A stretch of DNA of 64,000 nucleotides from Phytohabitans suffuscus (GCF_011764565.1 NZ_AP022871.1:8680320-8744319), one strand, 5' to 3'. Positions 8,770-18,013 are shown, counted from the stretch's first letter. A program made the numbers and translations. The notes: generated by a model from the letters alone, not told the origin.

Positions 8770-8784
8770 CATACCATCGGTATG
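8770..8784. promoter_or_regulatory. TetR operator copy 2
   Basis: A second exact copy of CATACCATCGGTATG, 24 bases before the TetR ATG. The pair predicts autoregulation and control of the VOC gene by the TetR protein. Confidence 0.75.
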
Positions 8785-8807
8785 TCAACTGGGATGTGAG
8801 GTGCGGC

Positions 8808-9401
8808 ATGCGGCGGGCGGAGCAGCGGGAGCAGACCCGGCAGGCGCTGGTGCGGGAGAGCCGGCGCCTCTTCGCGACGCTGGGGTACGGCGCGGTCGGC
8901 CTGTCCCAGATCGTCGCCGCCGCCGGCGTGACCAAGGGCGCGCTGTACCACCACTTCGACGGCAAGGCCGACGTCTTCCGCGCGGTGCTGGAGCAGGTGC
9001 AGCAGGAGGTCGCCGAGCAGGTGGTCACGGCCGCCGAGGCGGAGGCGACCTCGTGGGCGCGGCTGACCGCGGGGTGCCGGGCGTTCCTGACCGCCAGCAC
9101 CGCCCCGCAGGTGCAGCGCATCATGCTGGTCGACGGCCCGGCCGTGCTCGGCTGGGCGCAGTGGCGCGCGCTGGACGAGGCCGCGTCCGCCCGCCACCTC
9201 GCCGAGGCGCTGGCCGACCTGGTCGCCGACGGGACGATCGCCGCGCAGCCGGTGGCACCCCTCGCCCACCTGCTGTCCGGCGCGATGAACGAGGCGGCGC
9301 TGTGGCTGGCCACGACGCCGAGCCCGTACGCCCTGGAGCAGACCTGGGCGGCGCTGGCCCGCATGCTCGACGGCCTGCGCCCGACGCCCCCCGGCCGGTG
9401 A
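8808..9401 (+). CDS. TetR family transcriptional repressor
   Basis: A 197-aa one-component regulator. The N-terminal HTH (residues 1-50) reads RRLFATLGYGAVGLSQIVAAAGVTKGALYHHFDGKADVF, the canonical TetR motif with the YxHF recognition-helix end. The C-terminal two thirds are helical ligand-binding sequence. GAGGTG precedes ATG 8808. It faces the VOC gene across two identical 15-bp palindromes, its likely operators. The inducer is unknown. Confidence 0.9.
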   Translation: MRRAEQREQTRQALVRESRRLFATLGYGAVGLSQIVAAAGVTKGALYHHFDGKADVFRAVLEQVQQEVAEQVVTAAEAEATSWARLTAGCRAFLTASTAPQVQRIMLVDGPAVLGWAQWRALDEAASARHLAEALADLVADGTIAAQPVAPLAHLLSGAMNEAALWLATTPSPYALEQTWAALARMLDGLRPTPPGR

Positions 9402-9415
9402 CGCCCGGCCGTCAC
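9398..9415. terminator. Short hairpin at the TetR gene end
   Basis: GTGACG-CCCGGC-CGTCAC is a 6-bp stem with a 6-nt loop overlapping the stop codon. The motif GTGACG(C/T)CCGG recurs at 9448 and 9531 in the otherwise featureless stretch to 9581. Confidence 0.4.
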
Positions 9416-9581
9416 GCAGGTCCAGTCAGTCACGTGACCAGTGGGCGGTGACGTCCGGCCAGCGATGACCCGGCCGCTCGCCACCGGGCGGCGACTGCTG
9501 GCGGTGACGTGTGTGGCCACCCGCGGAGCGGTGACGCCCGGCACCACCTCAAAGGCATCCTAGGAGGCTGGGTCAGTGGGG

Positions 9582-10469
9582 TCAGCCACGGCGGAGGCGG
9601 CCCAGCTCCTTCCCGGCGACGTCGAAGAGGGTGAGCTGGTCGCCGGCGGTCGCGGCGCGGCGCGCCTGGTACAGCCACGAGGTCGCCGGGTGGTTCTCGC
9701 AGCCGATCAGCGTGCTCGAACCGGCCGTCGCGAGCAGGGTGCCGCCCTCGCCGGCGACCCAGCGGCCGCGACTGCCGTTGCAGCCGTCCGAGCCGGACCA
9801 GGCGCCGTCCGCGCGCAGCTCGACGTGTGCCTCCCCGGGCCGGCGCACCCCGTCCACCGCCACCCAGCGGCCGGCCAGCGTCCGCGCGGTCGCCGGGGTG
9901 AGGCCGGCGGGCAGCGGTGCGGCCGGCGCGAGCGCCTGCCGGTCCTGGTCCGTGACGACCGGCGGTTCGGCCAGGTCGGGCGAGATCCGCTTCGGGTCCA
10001 CCCGCCCCGGAGCGGTGGCCGGCGCGAGGCGCGCGACCACCTCGCCGGCCGGGTCGAGCAGCTCACGGTCCACGCCGGCCAGCCGGTACCCGCTCGCCCG
10101 GGCCAGCCACGCGGGCGTCCACCGCTCGGCCTCGGCGGGCGACGGGCAGACGCTGTAACCGGTGACCTCGGCCACGAACATGCCCGCCCCGTCGGCCCGC
10201 CAGCCGCCGCCGAGCATCCCGCACGGGCGGAACAGCGCCAGGTCCGACGGGCCGGCCAGCCGCAGGACCGCGCCCTCCTGCTCCTCGGTGCCGGTCACCC
10301 GCCAGTTGCCGATCAGCGCGACCGGGTCGGCCTCCGGCACGGTCCGCGTGGCCGCGGAGGCCGGGGCGTCACCGGCGGGAGCCGCGGAATCGGCGGAGGG
10401 CGCGCCGCCAGCGTCGGCGCAGCCGGCCAGCAGGGCGATCAGGAGTACGGGAACGGCGATGAGTCGCAT
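9582..10469 (-). CDS. Lipoprotein with C-terminal META (HslJ-like) domain
   Basis: A 295-aa exported lipoprotein. The signal MRLIAVPVLLIALLAGC ends in a lipobox with Cys17. An Ala/Ser/Pro linker runs to about residue 45. The first domain (about 50-175) starts LIGNWRVTG. The second (about 195-290) starts LAGRWVAVDG and carries DGAWSGSDGCNGSRGRW and STLIGCEN, typical of META/HslJ domains. The first domain may be a diverged copy of the second, since both open with (I/A)GxWxV. It probably sits on the outer face of the membrane. No neighbour suggests a pathway. Confidence 0.8.
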   Translation of the reverse strand: MRLIAVPVLLIALLAGCADAGGAPSADSAAPAGDAPASAATRTVPEADPVALIGNWRVTGTEEQEGAVLRLAGPSDLALFRPCGMLGGGWRADGAGMFVAEVTGYSVCPSPAEAERWTPAWLARASGYRLAGVDRELLDPAGEVVARLAPATAPGRVDPKRISPDLAEPPVVTDQDRQALAPAAPLPAGLTPATARTLAGRWVAVDGVRRPGEAHVELRADGAWSGSDGCNGSRGRWVAGEGGTLLATAGSSTLIGCENHPATSWLYQARRAATAGDQLTLFDVAGKELGRLRRG

Positions 10470-10876
10470 ACCCCGTAGGACGCCCGGCGTCGGGGCGCCG
10501 TTCCGGGGACATTCCGGATATCTGCCGCCGTATGGGGTGCGGCCCCTTCGACAGCTCGACCAGACGGGTCAGCGTGGCCGGCGAGCCGCGTCGCCACCGA
10601 CGCGGGTCGCGGCGCTGTCTCCTTGATCGGCGCGGGTCGGAGCGTGTCGCGCGGCGTCCGTGGCGAGTAACTACCGCTCCAGGACTCTGCTGGCCAATTG
10701 AGGCAGGCCCATGACCTGCCGAAATGTCCGTCTGGTGGTCGGGCACGCTCCACCGCACCCCAGGTCACCCTCGACGGTGCGCGCGTTCGTTTACCCGCTG
10801 ATTCCGGGTGAACGGTGACCGCACCGGCCGCCCCCTCTTTTCCGTGGTCGGGGCTCTGGGATCGGCCCGAGGCGCG

Positions 10877-10924
10877 GATCGTGGCACCTGGCTGTTGTCG
10901 CAGGTGCGGCTGTGTACCACGACC
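10877..10924 (+). repeat. 47-nt palindrome family, subtype B copy 1
   Basis: Starts GATCGTGGCACCTGG and ends TGTACCACGACC, 48 nt, with interior CTGTTGTCGCAGGTGCGG. It closely matches the copy at 42697-42744. Confidence 0.8.
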
Positions 10925-11028
10925 GTCGCCGATGTCGACCAAGACCCCGTGGGCTCCGATCCCGGGACGGGTTCGGCCCGGCGTCGCCGGTCACCGTCAG
11001 ATCCGCGACCGACAGCACGATCCCAGCA

Positions 11029-11075
11029 GATCGTGGTATGAAACAGCCCCCAGAGGGCGGATCCATACCACGATC
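11029..11075 (-). repeat. 47-nt palindrome family, subtype A copy 1
   Basis: 47 nt bounded by GATCGTGGTA and TACCACGATC, with an inner GCCC/GGGC hairpin and GGATCC. Near-identical copies lie at 28592, 29056 and 42911. Confidence 0.85.
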
Positions 11076-11427
11076 CACTGAAACCCCGTCCGCGTGGACC
11101 ACGAGCCCAGGTCTCAGACCCCGCGCCCCAGCGGACAGACCGTCAGAAAACGGCCAGCCACACAGGCCATTGTGGACAAACCCTGAGGGATCCCTGGAGA
11201 GACACGACGCCGATCCGGCCGCCGGAGACGCAGCGATACTCCAGGCCACGTTTCCGCAGGTCACAGCAACCCTCGAACTCGCCAGCAGAGTCCCAGAGGG
11301 CAACGGGTCGCCACGGACGGTCCGCGCTGCCGCCGATCGAGGGATCCGGATCCGGGCGGGCCACACCCCCACGATCTCCAGCAAAAGGCCCGCAGGGGCA
11401 ATCCACGAAAGCCGGCGGGGTCGGGTC

Positions 11428-11492
11428 GTGTGACGCGGAGGGTGAGGCCGCGGGAGCGACGGTCCGGACCACCGCGGACGTCGCGGTAGCCC
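11428..11492 (-). repeat. 62-nt repeat family D, copy 1
   Basis: On the minus strand it reads from GGGCTACCGCG through GTGGTCCGGACCGTCGCTCC to CTCACCCTCCGCGTCACAC. It lies just downstream of the sulfotransferase gene that ends at 11529. Other copies are at 41810, 43311, 51305 (truncated) and 27810 (tail only). Confidence 0.85.
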
Positions 11493-11528
11493 AAATCTCC
11501 AAAATGGACACCCCGCGCCGCGGGTCGG

Positions 11529-12440
11529 CTAGCTCTCGTACCCCCACTGCGGCAACGACTTGTCCAGCGCCCGCTCCATCGCGGCCACCTGGGCGGCGGT
11601 GAGCTCGCGGCGGTAGGCGGCGTCGCGCTCGGTGTGGAAGTGGTGCCGCGCGAAGCCGGCCTCGAACGCCGGGGTCCACTCCAGCCCGAGGAAGCGGAGC
11701 ATCCGGGCGGTCTGCTCGTTGGGCGCGCGGACCAGGTCCTCGTAGCGCACGTCGAGCCACTGCGCCGGCGGGTGCAGGGTGCGGGCCTGCGTGTACGCGT
11801 CCATCAGCATCCGCCAGCCGAGCGCGGCGAGCACCGGGAACGAGCGGCCGGAGTCCTCCCACTCCTGGCGCAGCGGGGCGGGCAGCGGGCCGTACAACCA
11901 GTTGTCCGGCCCGCGCCAGCCGTCCCACCAGCCCATCTGGAGCCACGAGTTGGCGACCGCGCGGCCGTCGCGGATCACGTGGATGACGCGCAGGTCGTCG
12001 AAGGCGGCGTGCAGGAACCCGGTGCGCGGCCAGCCGGTCAGGTGCTGCAGGAGCACCTCGCAGCCCTGCCGCTCGATCCGCCGCTGGAAGAACGCGCGGA
12101 GCCGGGTGGCCATCCGCGGCGTGAGGTCGTCGGCGAGCAGGTCGCGGCACGGCTTGGAGAAGCCGGCGAAGACGTGCCGGTCGATCAGCCGGTACGCCTC
12201 CGAGGGGGCGATCCGCAGCCGACCCCGCTCCAGCAGCCCAGGGCTGTGCCTGAGCGAGGTCATGCCCGCCGGGCGGGGCGCCATCCGCCGGTAGACGCGG
12301 CCGTTGAACCGCCCGTCGAGGTTGAGGCGGGACAGCTTGTCGTCGACGCCGGAGATGAACCCGACCGCCGGATGGCGGGTGAGCAGCTCCTGCACCAGCG
12401 TCGACCCGCACCGCCCGGTGCCCACGACGACGGCTAACAC
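11529..12440 (-). CDS. PAPS-dependent sulfotransferase 1
   Basis: A 303-aa sulfotransferase-fold protein that should move sulfate from PAPS to a hydroxyl, probably on a sugar given the neighbours. The 5'-phosphosulfate loop is VVVGTGRCGSTLVQELL at the N-terminus, and the 3'-phosphate segment is VIHVIRDGRAVANSW in the middle. The start is GTG 12440, with GGAGG 8 bases upstream and 4 bases after the stop of the preceding sulfotransferase, so translation is probably coupled. It is last in a minus-strand run (GT4, sulfotransferase 2, sulfotransferase 1). Confidence 0.85.
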   Translation of the reverse strand: MLAVVVGTGRCGSTLVQELLTRHPAVGFISGVDDKLSRLNLDGRFNGRVYRRMAPRPAGMTSLRHSPGLLERGRLRIAPSEAYRLIDRHVFAGFSKPCRDLLADDLTPRMATRLRAFFQRRIERQGCEVLLQHLTGWPRTGFLHAAFDDLRVIHVIRDGRAVANSWLQMGWWDGWRGPDNWLYGPLPAPLRQEWEDSGRSFPVLAALGWRMLMDAYTQARTLHPPAQWLDVRYEDLVRAPNEQTARMLRFLGLEWTPAFEAGFARHHFHTERDAAYRRELTAAQVAAMERALDKSLPQWGYES

Positions 12441-12444
12441 GGCC

Positions 12445-13326
12445 TCATCCTCCCTTGGCGGCGGGGCGGCGCAGGGGGTAGCGCCAGCGCCACAATAAGG
12501 GCGCGGTGATGGCCGTGACCAGAGCGAAGGCGGGTCGGGACAGGCCGCTGACCCACTCGTCATCGACGACCACCGGTGTGTCGCCGGTGCGGTGGCGCGA
12601 CGGGTTGCCGGCGACCGCGTGCGTCGGTGCCAAGTGGACGGTGTCTGCTTCGATGTCCGGGGCGCCCACGCCGGCGAAGGAGGCGATCCGCGCGGTGACC
12701 CCGGCCGGGTCGGCCACGAAGTCTTCGTAGCGCACCCGCAGGTAGCGCCCTGAGCGGCGCCACAGCAGCGCGGTGGTCGCGTTCCAGACCAGCCAGAGCA
12801 GCGCGGCCTTGGCCACCGGCGGGCGGCTCATCAGGGCCGGGTCGCCCGGCCCGTCGAGCCCGCGCCGGCGCCGCCAGGAGAACGCGGCGGCGCGCGGGTC
12901 GCGGACGAGGTGCAGCACGCGCGTCTCGACGCCGGGCAGGCCGTCGACGAGCAGCCCGTACGGCGGGAGCTTGGAGGAGTCGACGACGAGCTCGGGACCC
13001 AGGGCGGCGTAGAGCGCGGCCACCGCCGGGTGGGCGTCGACGCGGCGCCGCCACAGCATCGCCGGCAGCCGCCGCATCCGCAGCCCGCCGCGAAGGTCGG
13101 CGGCCACCGCGGCCGGGTCGGCGTCGACCTCCTTCATCACGCGGGTCCACACCGGACACCGCGCGAACGGCTGCCCGCAGCCGCACGGCCGGTCCTCCAC
13201 CGCGCCGCGCTGCCACAGGTAGCGCAGCTCGCCGGCGGCGAACACGCCCTCGGCCTGGCCGAGCACGTTGGTGACCAGTGTGGAGCCACTGCGGCCACTG
13301 CCGGCCACGAACAGCACACGGGTCAC
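12445..13326 (-). CDS. PAPS-dependent sulfotransferase 2
   Basis: A 293-aa sulfotransferase. The PAPS loop VAGSGRSGSTLVTNVLG lies at residues 7-23, and the 3'-phosphate motif VLHLVRDPRAAAFSW near 140. It contains GELRYLWQRG and a small Cys-rich segment (CGCGQPFARCP) seen in many actinobacterial glycan sulfotransferases. GTG 13326 overlaps the stop of the upstream glycosyltransferase (GTGA), indicating one operon. The acceptor is unknown but is probably the local polysaccharide. Confidence 0.85.
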   Translation of the reverse strand: MTRVLFVAGSGRSGSTLVTNVLGQAEGVFAAGELRYLWQRGAVEDRPCGCGQPFARCPVWTRVMKEVDADPAAVAADLRGGLRMRRLPAMLWRRRVDAHPAVAALYAALGPELVVDSSKLPPYGLLVDGLPGVETRVLHLVRDPRAAAFSWRRRRGLDGPGDPALMSRPPVAKAALLWLVWNATTALLWRRSGRYLRVRYEDFVADPAGVTARIASFAGVGAPDIEADTVHLAPTHAVAGNPSRHRTGDTPVVVDDEWVSGLSRPAFALVTAITAPLLWRWRYPLRRPAAKGG

Positions 13327-14542
13327 CGCGACGCTCCACTGTAGACCTCGCGCAGGCGGGCGAGGTGGACGTCCGGCGCGAAGTCGCGCTCCACCTTCGC
13401 CCGGCCCGCCCTGCCCATGGCGAACGCCCGCGACGGGTCGGCCAGCAGCGCGGTCAGCGCGGCGGCGAGCGCGGCCGGGTCGCCGGCCGGCACGATGGCG
13501 CCGTCGACGCCCGGCTCGACGAGCTCGGGCAGCCCGCCGAGCCCGGTGGTGACCACCGGCAGCCCGCAGGCGAACGCCTCGAGCACCGCCATCGGCTGGT
13601 TTTCGTGCCAGCGGGACGGGGCCGCCGCCACCCGGGCCCGCCGCATCAGCTCGTGCAGGTCGTCCTTGGCGAGCCGGCCGTGGAACCGCACCAGCCCCGG
13701 CGCCGACTCGGCGGCCAGCCGTTCCAGCTCGGGCCGGGCCGGCCCCTCCCCCGCGACGTCGACCCGGAACCCGCCGAGCCCGGCGGCGGCGATGAGAGTG
13801 TCCACACCCTTTTCGTCCACCAGCCGTCCGGCGAACACCACACCGTCACCCGGCGACGCCGCGGGCGCGATGACCGCGCCGTCGACGAAGTGGCTGACCA
13901 CGCGGAGCCGGTCGGGGTAGACCCCGCCCGGGCCATCACGTCGGCCAGGAAACGGCTCGGGCTGACGAACGCGCGCACGGGGCCGTACGCGCCGGTGACC
14001 CGGTGCGCCCAGGTCTCGGCGGCCAGCACCGCGCTGCGCCCGAGCGAACCGTCCTTGCACCGCGTGCGCACCGCCTGCCAGGGACCGCCGGTGACGCAGG
14101 CGTCACAGACCGCACGCCCGGCCAGCAGCTGGTAGCTCGGGCAGGCGAGCTTGTAGTCGTGCATCGTCAGCACGCACGGCACCCCCGCGTCCGCCGCCGC
14201 GCGCAGCACCGACGGCGACAGCTGGTGGTACACGTTGTGCGCGTGCACCACGTCGGGGCGGAAGTCGGCGATGACGCGCGCCAGCCCGCGGCGGCTGGCC
14301 GGCGAATGGAGCATCCGGCCGACCGCGGCCGCGCGCCCGGAGATGCCCGGCGGCGGGGGCTCCAACTGGACGTACGGCGGGAAGAAATGACCGTACCGCT
14401 GAGGCGAGTCGTTGTCGGGATGCGCCATCCCGAAGTACGCCACCTCGTCGCCGCGGGCACGCTGAAGCGCGGCGAGGTCGAAGAGGTAACCCTCCGCGCC
14501 ACCTCGCCGGTAGAGGAACTTGTTGACGTGCAACACGCGCAT
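13323..14542 (-). CDS. Glycosyltransferase family 4 (one apparent frameshift)
   Basis: A GT4/GT-B enzyme of about 406 aa. The N-terminal half starts MRVLHVNKFLYRRGGAE and contains DVVHAHNVYHQLSPS and MHDYKLACPSY. The C-terminal half has the nucleotide-sugar binding segment GRLVDEKGVDTLI and E-x7-E-like HENQPMAVLEAFACGLPVV. The halves are in different frames, joined at a four-base G run (13922-13925 as C on +); adding one G gives FVSPSRFLADVMARAG then VYPDRLRVVSHF without a gap. ATG 14542 starts only 36 bases from the divergent sulfotransferase. It probably adds a sugar to the polysaccharide repeat unit. Confidence 0.8.
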
Positions 14543-14578
14543 CGACCGTGAGGCTACATCCATGCGAGGATGCTGTGC

Positions 14579-15487
14579 GTGCCAGCAGCCGACCAGTCCC
14601 ACGCCGTCGTCTACACGGCGCGCCGGATCGCGCGGCACGTGCGGTGGGCACGCACCGAGGGACTGCGCCGGCTCGTCGAGGAGGACCGGCTCAACCCGGT
14701 CGAACGCGCCGCCACCGCGTGGGCCAAGCGCCGCTGGCGGCGCGCGCACGGTGTCACCCCGGGCAGGGCGGTCCCGGTGTACGTGGTGGGGCTGCAACGC
14801 TCCGGCACCAACATGCTGATGCGCGGCCTCGACGCGGCGCCCGAGTTCCAGGTGCACAACGAGAACGACCGGCGGGTCTTCCACCGCTTCCAGCTGCGCT
14901 CCGACGCCGTGCTCGGCGCCGCGGTCCGGGCCAGCCGCCACGCGTACGTCATCGTGAAGCCGCTGTGCGAGACGCACCGGGTCGACGAGCTGCTCGCCCT
15001 GCCCGGCCTGCCGCCCGGCCGCGCGCTGTGGGTGTGGCGCGACGTCGACGACCGGGCCCGTTCCGAGGTGGCCAAGTTCGGCACCGCCAACCTCGACGCG
15101 CTGCGCGCGATCGCCGAGGGCACGATCGGCGAAAGGTGGCAGGGGCAGCGCCTCGACGCGGAGAGCCGCGCGCTGGTCGGCGGCTTCGACTACACGGCGA
15201 TGAGCCCGCACACGGCGGCCGCCCTGTTCTGGTACGTGCGCAACGACATGTTCTTCCGGCTCGGCCTCGACCGCCGCGACGACGTGCTGCTCTGCTCGTA
15301 CGACGCGCTGGTCGCCGACCCGGAGAAGGTGACCCGGCGGCTCTGCGACTTCCTCGACCTGCCCTTCGACCCGCGCCTGTGCGCGCACGTCGAGCGCCGC
15401 ACCCCGCGCCGCCGGCCGCTGGAGGTCGACCCGCGGGTGCGGGCCCTCTGCGACGAGCTCACCGAACGATTGGCGGCCCATGCCTGA
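14579..15487 (+). CDS. PAPS-dependent sulfotransferase 3
   Basis: A sulfotransferase-fold protein of about 302 aa. The PAPS loop VYVVGLQRSGTNMLMRGLD follows a ~60-residue basic helical N-terminus. ALWVWRDVDDRARSEV fills the 3'-phosphate position but lacks the usual RDP/RDG spacing. GTG 14579 is chosen because GAGG lies 9 bases upstream; an ATG at 14570 has no ribosome site. It overlaps the next gene by 8 bases. First gene of a plus-strand operon: two sulfotransferases and a lipoprotein glycosidase. Confidence 0.8.
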   Translation: MPAADQSHAVVYTARRIARHVRWARTEGLRRLVEEDRLNPVERAATAWAKRRWRRAHGVTPGRAVPVYVVGLQRSGTNMLMRGLDAAPEFQVHNENDRRVFHRFQLRSDAVLGAAVRASRHAYVIVKPLCETHRVDELLALPGLPPGRALWVWRDVDDRARSEVAKFGTANLDALRAIAEGTIGERWQGQRLDAESRALVGGFDYTAMSPHTAAALFWYVRNDMFFRLGLDRRDDVLLCSYDALVADPEKVTRRLCDFLDLPFDPRLCAHVERRTPRRRPLEVDPRVRALCDELTERLAAHA

Positions 15488-16244
15488 CGCGCCCATCTTC
15501 CTGCTCGGCTGCCAGCGCTCCGGCACCACCATGCTGCGCCTCGTGCTCGACTCGCACTCGCGGATCAGCTGCGGCCCGGAGACCCGCTTCCTGACCGACA
15601 TGCGGCGGATCGTCGGGCGCGACTGGGAGCGGCTGGCCCGGTTCGGCTTCCCGCGCGAAGACTGGCTGCGCCGCATCCGCGAGTTCTTCGGCGGCGTCCA
15701 CACCGACTACGCCACCGGCCGCGGCAAGGCCCGCTGGGCCGACAAGACCCCGCTGTACGCGCTCGCCATCCCGTTCGTCACCGAGGTCTTCCCGGACGCG
15801 CAGGTCGTGCACGTCATCCGCGACGGCCGCGACGTGGTCGTGTCCCACCGCAAGCGGTTCGGCTACTGGTCTGCGGTCAAGTGCGTGGTGAAGTGGCCGC
15901 GCTACATCCGGGTCGCCCGCGCCGCCGGCCGCTCGCTCCCGCCGGAGCGCTACCACGAGCTGCGCTACGAGGACGCGGTGCGCGAGCCGGAGAAGACGCT
16001 GCGGGCGCTGTTCGAGTTCCTCGGCGAGCCGTGGGAGCCGGGCGTGCTCGAGTACGGCGACAAAGACCATGACGTGGCCGACAAATACACCACCGAGGCG
16101 GACAGGCGCCGTGCCGCCGCCCGCACCGACGCGCAGATCTACGGCTCCCGCGTCGGCACCTACCGGCGCGAGCTCGACCCGTTCCTGCGCGTGCTGGTCT
16201 GGGTCTTCTCCCGCCGCACGCTGCGCGAGCTGGGCTACCGATGA
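15480..16244 (+). CDS. PAPS-dependent sulfotransferase 4
   Basis: A 254-aa compact sulfotransferase. The PAPS loop is IFLLGCQRSGTTMLRLVLD (residues 6-24), followed by WADKTPLYA, and the 3'-phosphate motif QVVHVIRDGRDVVVSHRKR near 105. The Trp-x-Asp-Lys-Thr-Pro segment is typical of bacterial glycan and peptide sulfotransferases. The start overlaps the end of sulfotransferase 3 by 8 bases, and the stop overlaps the lipoprotein gene by 4 (ATGA), showing tight coupling. Confidence 0.9.
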   Translation: MPDAPIFLLGCQRSGTTMLRLVLDSHSRISCGPETRFLTDMRRIVGRDWERLARFGFPREDWLRRIREFFGGVHTDYATGRGKARWADKTPLYALAIPFVTEVFPDAQVVHVIRDGRDVVVSHRKRFGYWSAVKCVVKWPRYIRVARAAGRSLPPERYHELRYEDAVREPEKTLRALFEFLGEPWEPGVLEYGDKDHDVADKYTTEADRRRAAARTDAQIYGSRVGTYRRELDPFLRVLVWVFSRRTLRELGYR

Positions 16245-17725
16245 GCCTTCTTCGACGTCGGTCGCGCGGCGGGGACCGTCGGTCGGGGCGGCTGCTCGCC
16301 GCGGGCGCCGCGCTGCTGGTGCTGGCCGGCTGCACCTCGGATCCCGAGCCGGCACCGCCGCCCCCGCCGGCCACCGCCACCGCCCCGGCGCCGGGACCGG
16401 CCCCCGCGCAGGGCGCGACCCCGTTCGGCGCGCACTGGGACTGGAACAGGTACGAGCAGTTCACCCCGTACCTGCGCAAGATCTCCGGTTCGGCGACGTA
16501 CCACGAGCTGAGCTGGTGCGACATCGAGCCCGAGCGGGGCAGCACCGACTGGAGCGCGGTCGACCGGGTGGCCGAGCGCAGCCGCGCGCTGGGCATCACC
16601 CTGCACCTGAAGATCCGCACCGGGGTCTGCTGGGCCACCGGCGGCACCGCGCAGCACGTGCGCGGGCAGGCGGGCAAGACCGAGTCGGCGATGCCCCGCG
16701 ACCTCGCCACGTACAAGTCCTTTGTAGACAGTGTGGTGCGCCGCTACGCGCCGTTCGGCGTGCGCGAGTACGCCGTGGAGAACGAGGTGAACGCCCCGCA
16801 GTACTGGGCCGGCTCCCCCGCCGACTACGCCACGCTCGTCGGCGCGGCGGCCGAGGCGATCCGGGCCGCCGACCCGCGGGCGAAGGTCGTCGACTCGGGG
16901 ATCAGCAGCGTCGCGTACGGCTGGGGCGTCGCTGACCGGCTGCTCAGGGCCGGGCAGGAGGCCGAGGCGGTCCGCGCGTACAACGCGTACTTCCAGCGGC
17001 GGATCGGCACCCGCGGCAAGCAGATCCCGGCCGTCTCGACGCCGGCCGACCTGCGCGCGGCGCTCACCGTCCCGCAGAACGCGCGCAACCTGGAGTACCT
17101 CGCGGCGACCGAGAAGCTGCTCGACGACAAGGTCGTCGACGTGCGCCAGGTGCACTTCTACGAGCACTGGAGCGCCGTGCCCGACCTGCTCGGCTACCTC
17201 GCCGCGGAGACCCCGGCCGGCACGCCGGTGTCCGCCTGGGAGGTGGGCCAGTTCTGGCGCGACGGCGACGCCGACGCCGCGTCCCGCTCCGCCGAGATGG
17301 TCAAGGCGGTCACCCAGCTCGCGGCCGGCGGGCTGCGCGAGGTGATCTGGCTGCCGCTGGCGTACAACCCGGACAACCGGCAGGGCAGCGAGGTCCGGTA
17401 CGGCCTGCTCGACCCGGACGGCAAGGAGCGCACGGCCGGGCAGATGCTCGCCGGGCTGGCCGCGCTCGCCCAGGGCGCCACGGCCGAGCCGGTGTCCGGC
17501 AAGGGTCTGACCGGCGCCGCCTTCCGCCGCGGCGCCGAGACCGCCCTGGTGGTGTGGGCCAGCGCCGGCCCGGTCACCGTCCCCGACACCGCGGGCCTGA
17601 CCAGCGGCACGGTCGGCGGTGCGCCATCCGCCTCCGGCGCCGTCGAGGTGACGGCCGACCCGGTGGTCCTGAAAGCCCAACGCCCGCCCGCCGACATCAT
17701 GTCCGGCATCCGCCAAGGTGGCTGA
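16241..17725 (+). CDS. Lipoprotein glycoside hydrolase (GH5/GH39-like TIM barrel)
   Basis: A 494-aa exported lipoprotein. The lipobox LVLAGC follows a basic N-terminus, then a Pro/Ala linker. From residue ~62 a (beta/alpha)8 clan GH-A pattern is visible: FGAHWDWNRYEQF, IEPERGSTDWSAVDR, the acid/base candidate in YAVENEVNAPQYW, and the nucleophile candidate Glu in PVSAWEVGQFW. The C-terminus is a small beta domain. It probably trims or processes the exopolysaccharide made by this locus at the cell surface. It is the third gene of the sulfotransferase operon (4-base overlap). The exact family is not certain. Confidence 0.7.
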   Translation: MSLLRRRSRGGDRRSGRLLAAGAALLVLAGCTSDPEPAPPPPPATATAPAPGPAPAQGATPFGAHWDWNRYEQFTPYLRKISGSATYHELSWCDIEPERGSTDWSAVDRVAERSRALGITLHLKIRTGVCWATGGTAQHVRGQAGKTESAMPRDLATYKSFVDSVVRRYAPFGVREYAVENEVNAPQYWAGSPADYATLVGAAAEAIRAADPRAKVVDSGISSVAYGWGVADRLLRAGQEAEAVRAYNAYFQRRIGTRGKQIPAVSTPADLRAALTVPQNARNLEYLAATEKLLDDKVVDVRQVHFYEHWSAVPDLLGYLAAETPAGTPVSAWEVGQFWRDGDADAASRSAEMVKAVTQLAAGGLREVIWLPLAYNPDNRQGSEVRYGLLDPDGKERTAGQMLAGLAALAQGATAEPVSGKGLTGAAFRRGAETALVVWASAGPVTVPDTAGLTSGTVGGAPSASGAVEVTADPVVLKAQRPPADIMSGIRQGG

Positions 17726-17754
17726 CCAGGGCAGTACCCTCTGGCCGCCAGACA

Positions 17755-18000
17755 CCCGCCGTACCTGCTCCGGCTCAAGGTCGGCAACTTCCGGAGCCTC
17801 CGCGACGTCGAGGCACACCTGCGGCCGCTGAACGTCCTGGTCGGGCCGAACGGACCTGCATCGAGGAGATCGACCACGGGCTCCATCCACACATCCTCGA
17901 CATCGCCCGGAAGGCCGTCGAGCTCGGCCTGCTGGCGCCGCCCTGGGCAGCCAGGAGTGCGAGCTGGTTGACCTTCCTCGACAAGGTGGAGCGGGCGTAG
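17755..18000 (+). pseudogene. Internally deleted AAA/RecF-like ATPase remnant
   Basis: The 5' part encodes LRLKVGNFRSLRDVEAHL and LNVLVGPNG, the N-terminal strand and start of the Walker A loop of OLD/RecF-type ATPases. It jumps, one frame away, to CIEEIDHGLHPHILDIARK, the Walker B/D-loop region, then ends ASWLTFLDKVERA. Everything between, including GKS of Walker A, is missing. The breakpoint is near 17850-17860. Such ATPases often belong to defence or nuclease systems, but this copy cannot be active. Confidence 0.65.
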
Positions 18001-18013
18001 CCGGCCGACCTGC

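Larger units (their letters stand above)
10470..11528. other. Repeat-rich intergenic island 1
   Basis: About 1 kb without a credible gene between two minus-strand genes. The left half (10470-10800) shows nothing recognisable. The right half holds one subtype-B and one subtype-A 47/48-nt palindrome, a longer flanking module in reverse orientation (about 11050-11200) that recurs in islands 2 and 3, and one copy of the 62-nt repeat at 11428-11492. Confidence 0.7.

Noticed and set aside
10700-11530. Coding continuation of the sulfotransferase frame through island 1
   Set aside because: The frame is only open because of GC content, and the repeats A, B and D occupy it in both orientations.
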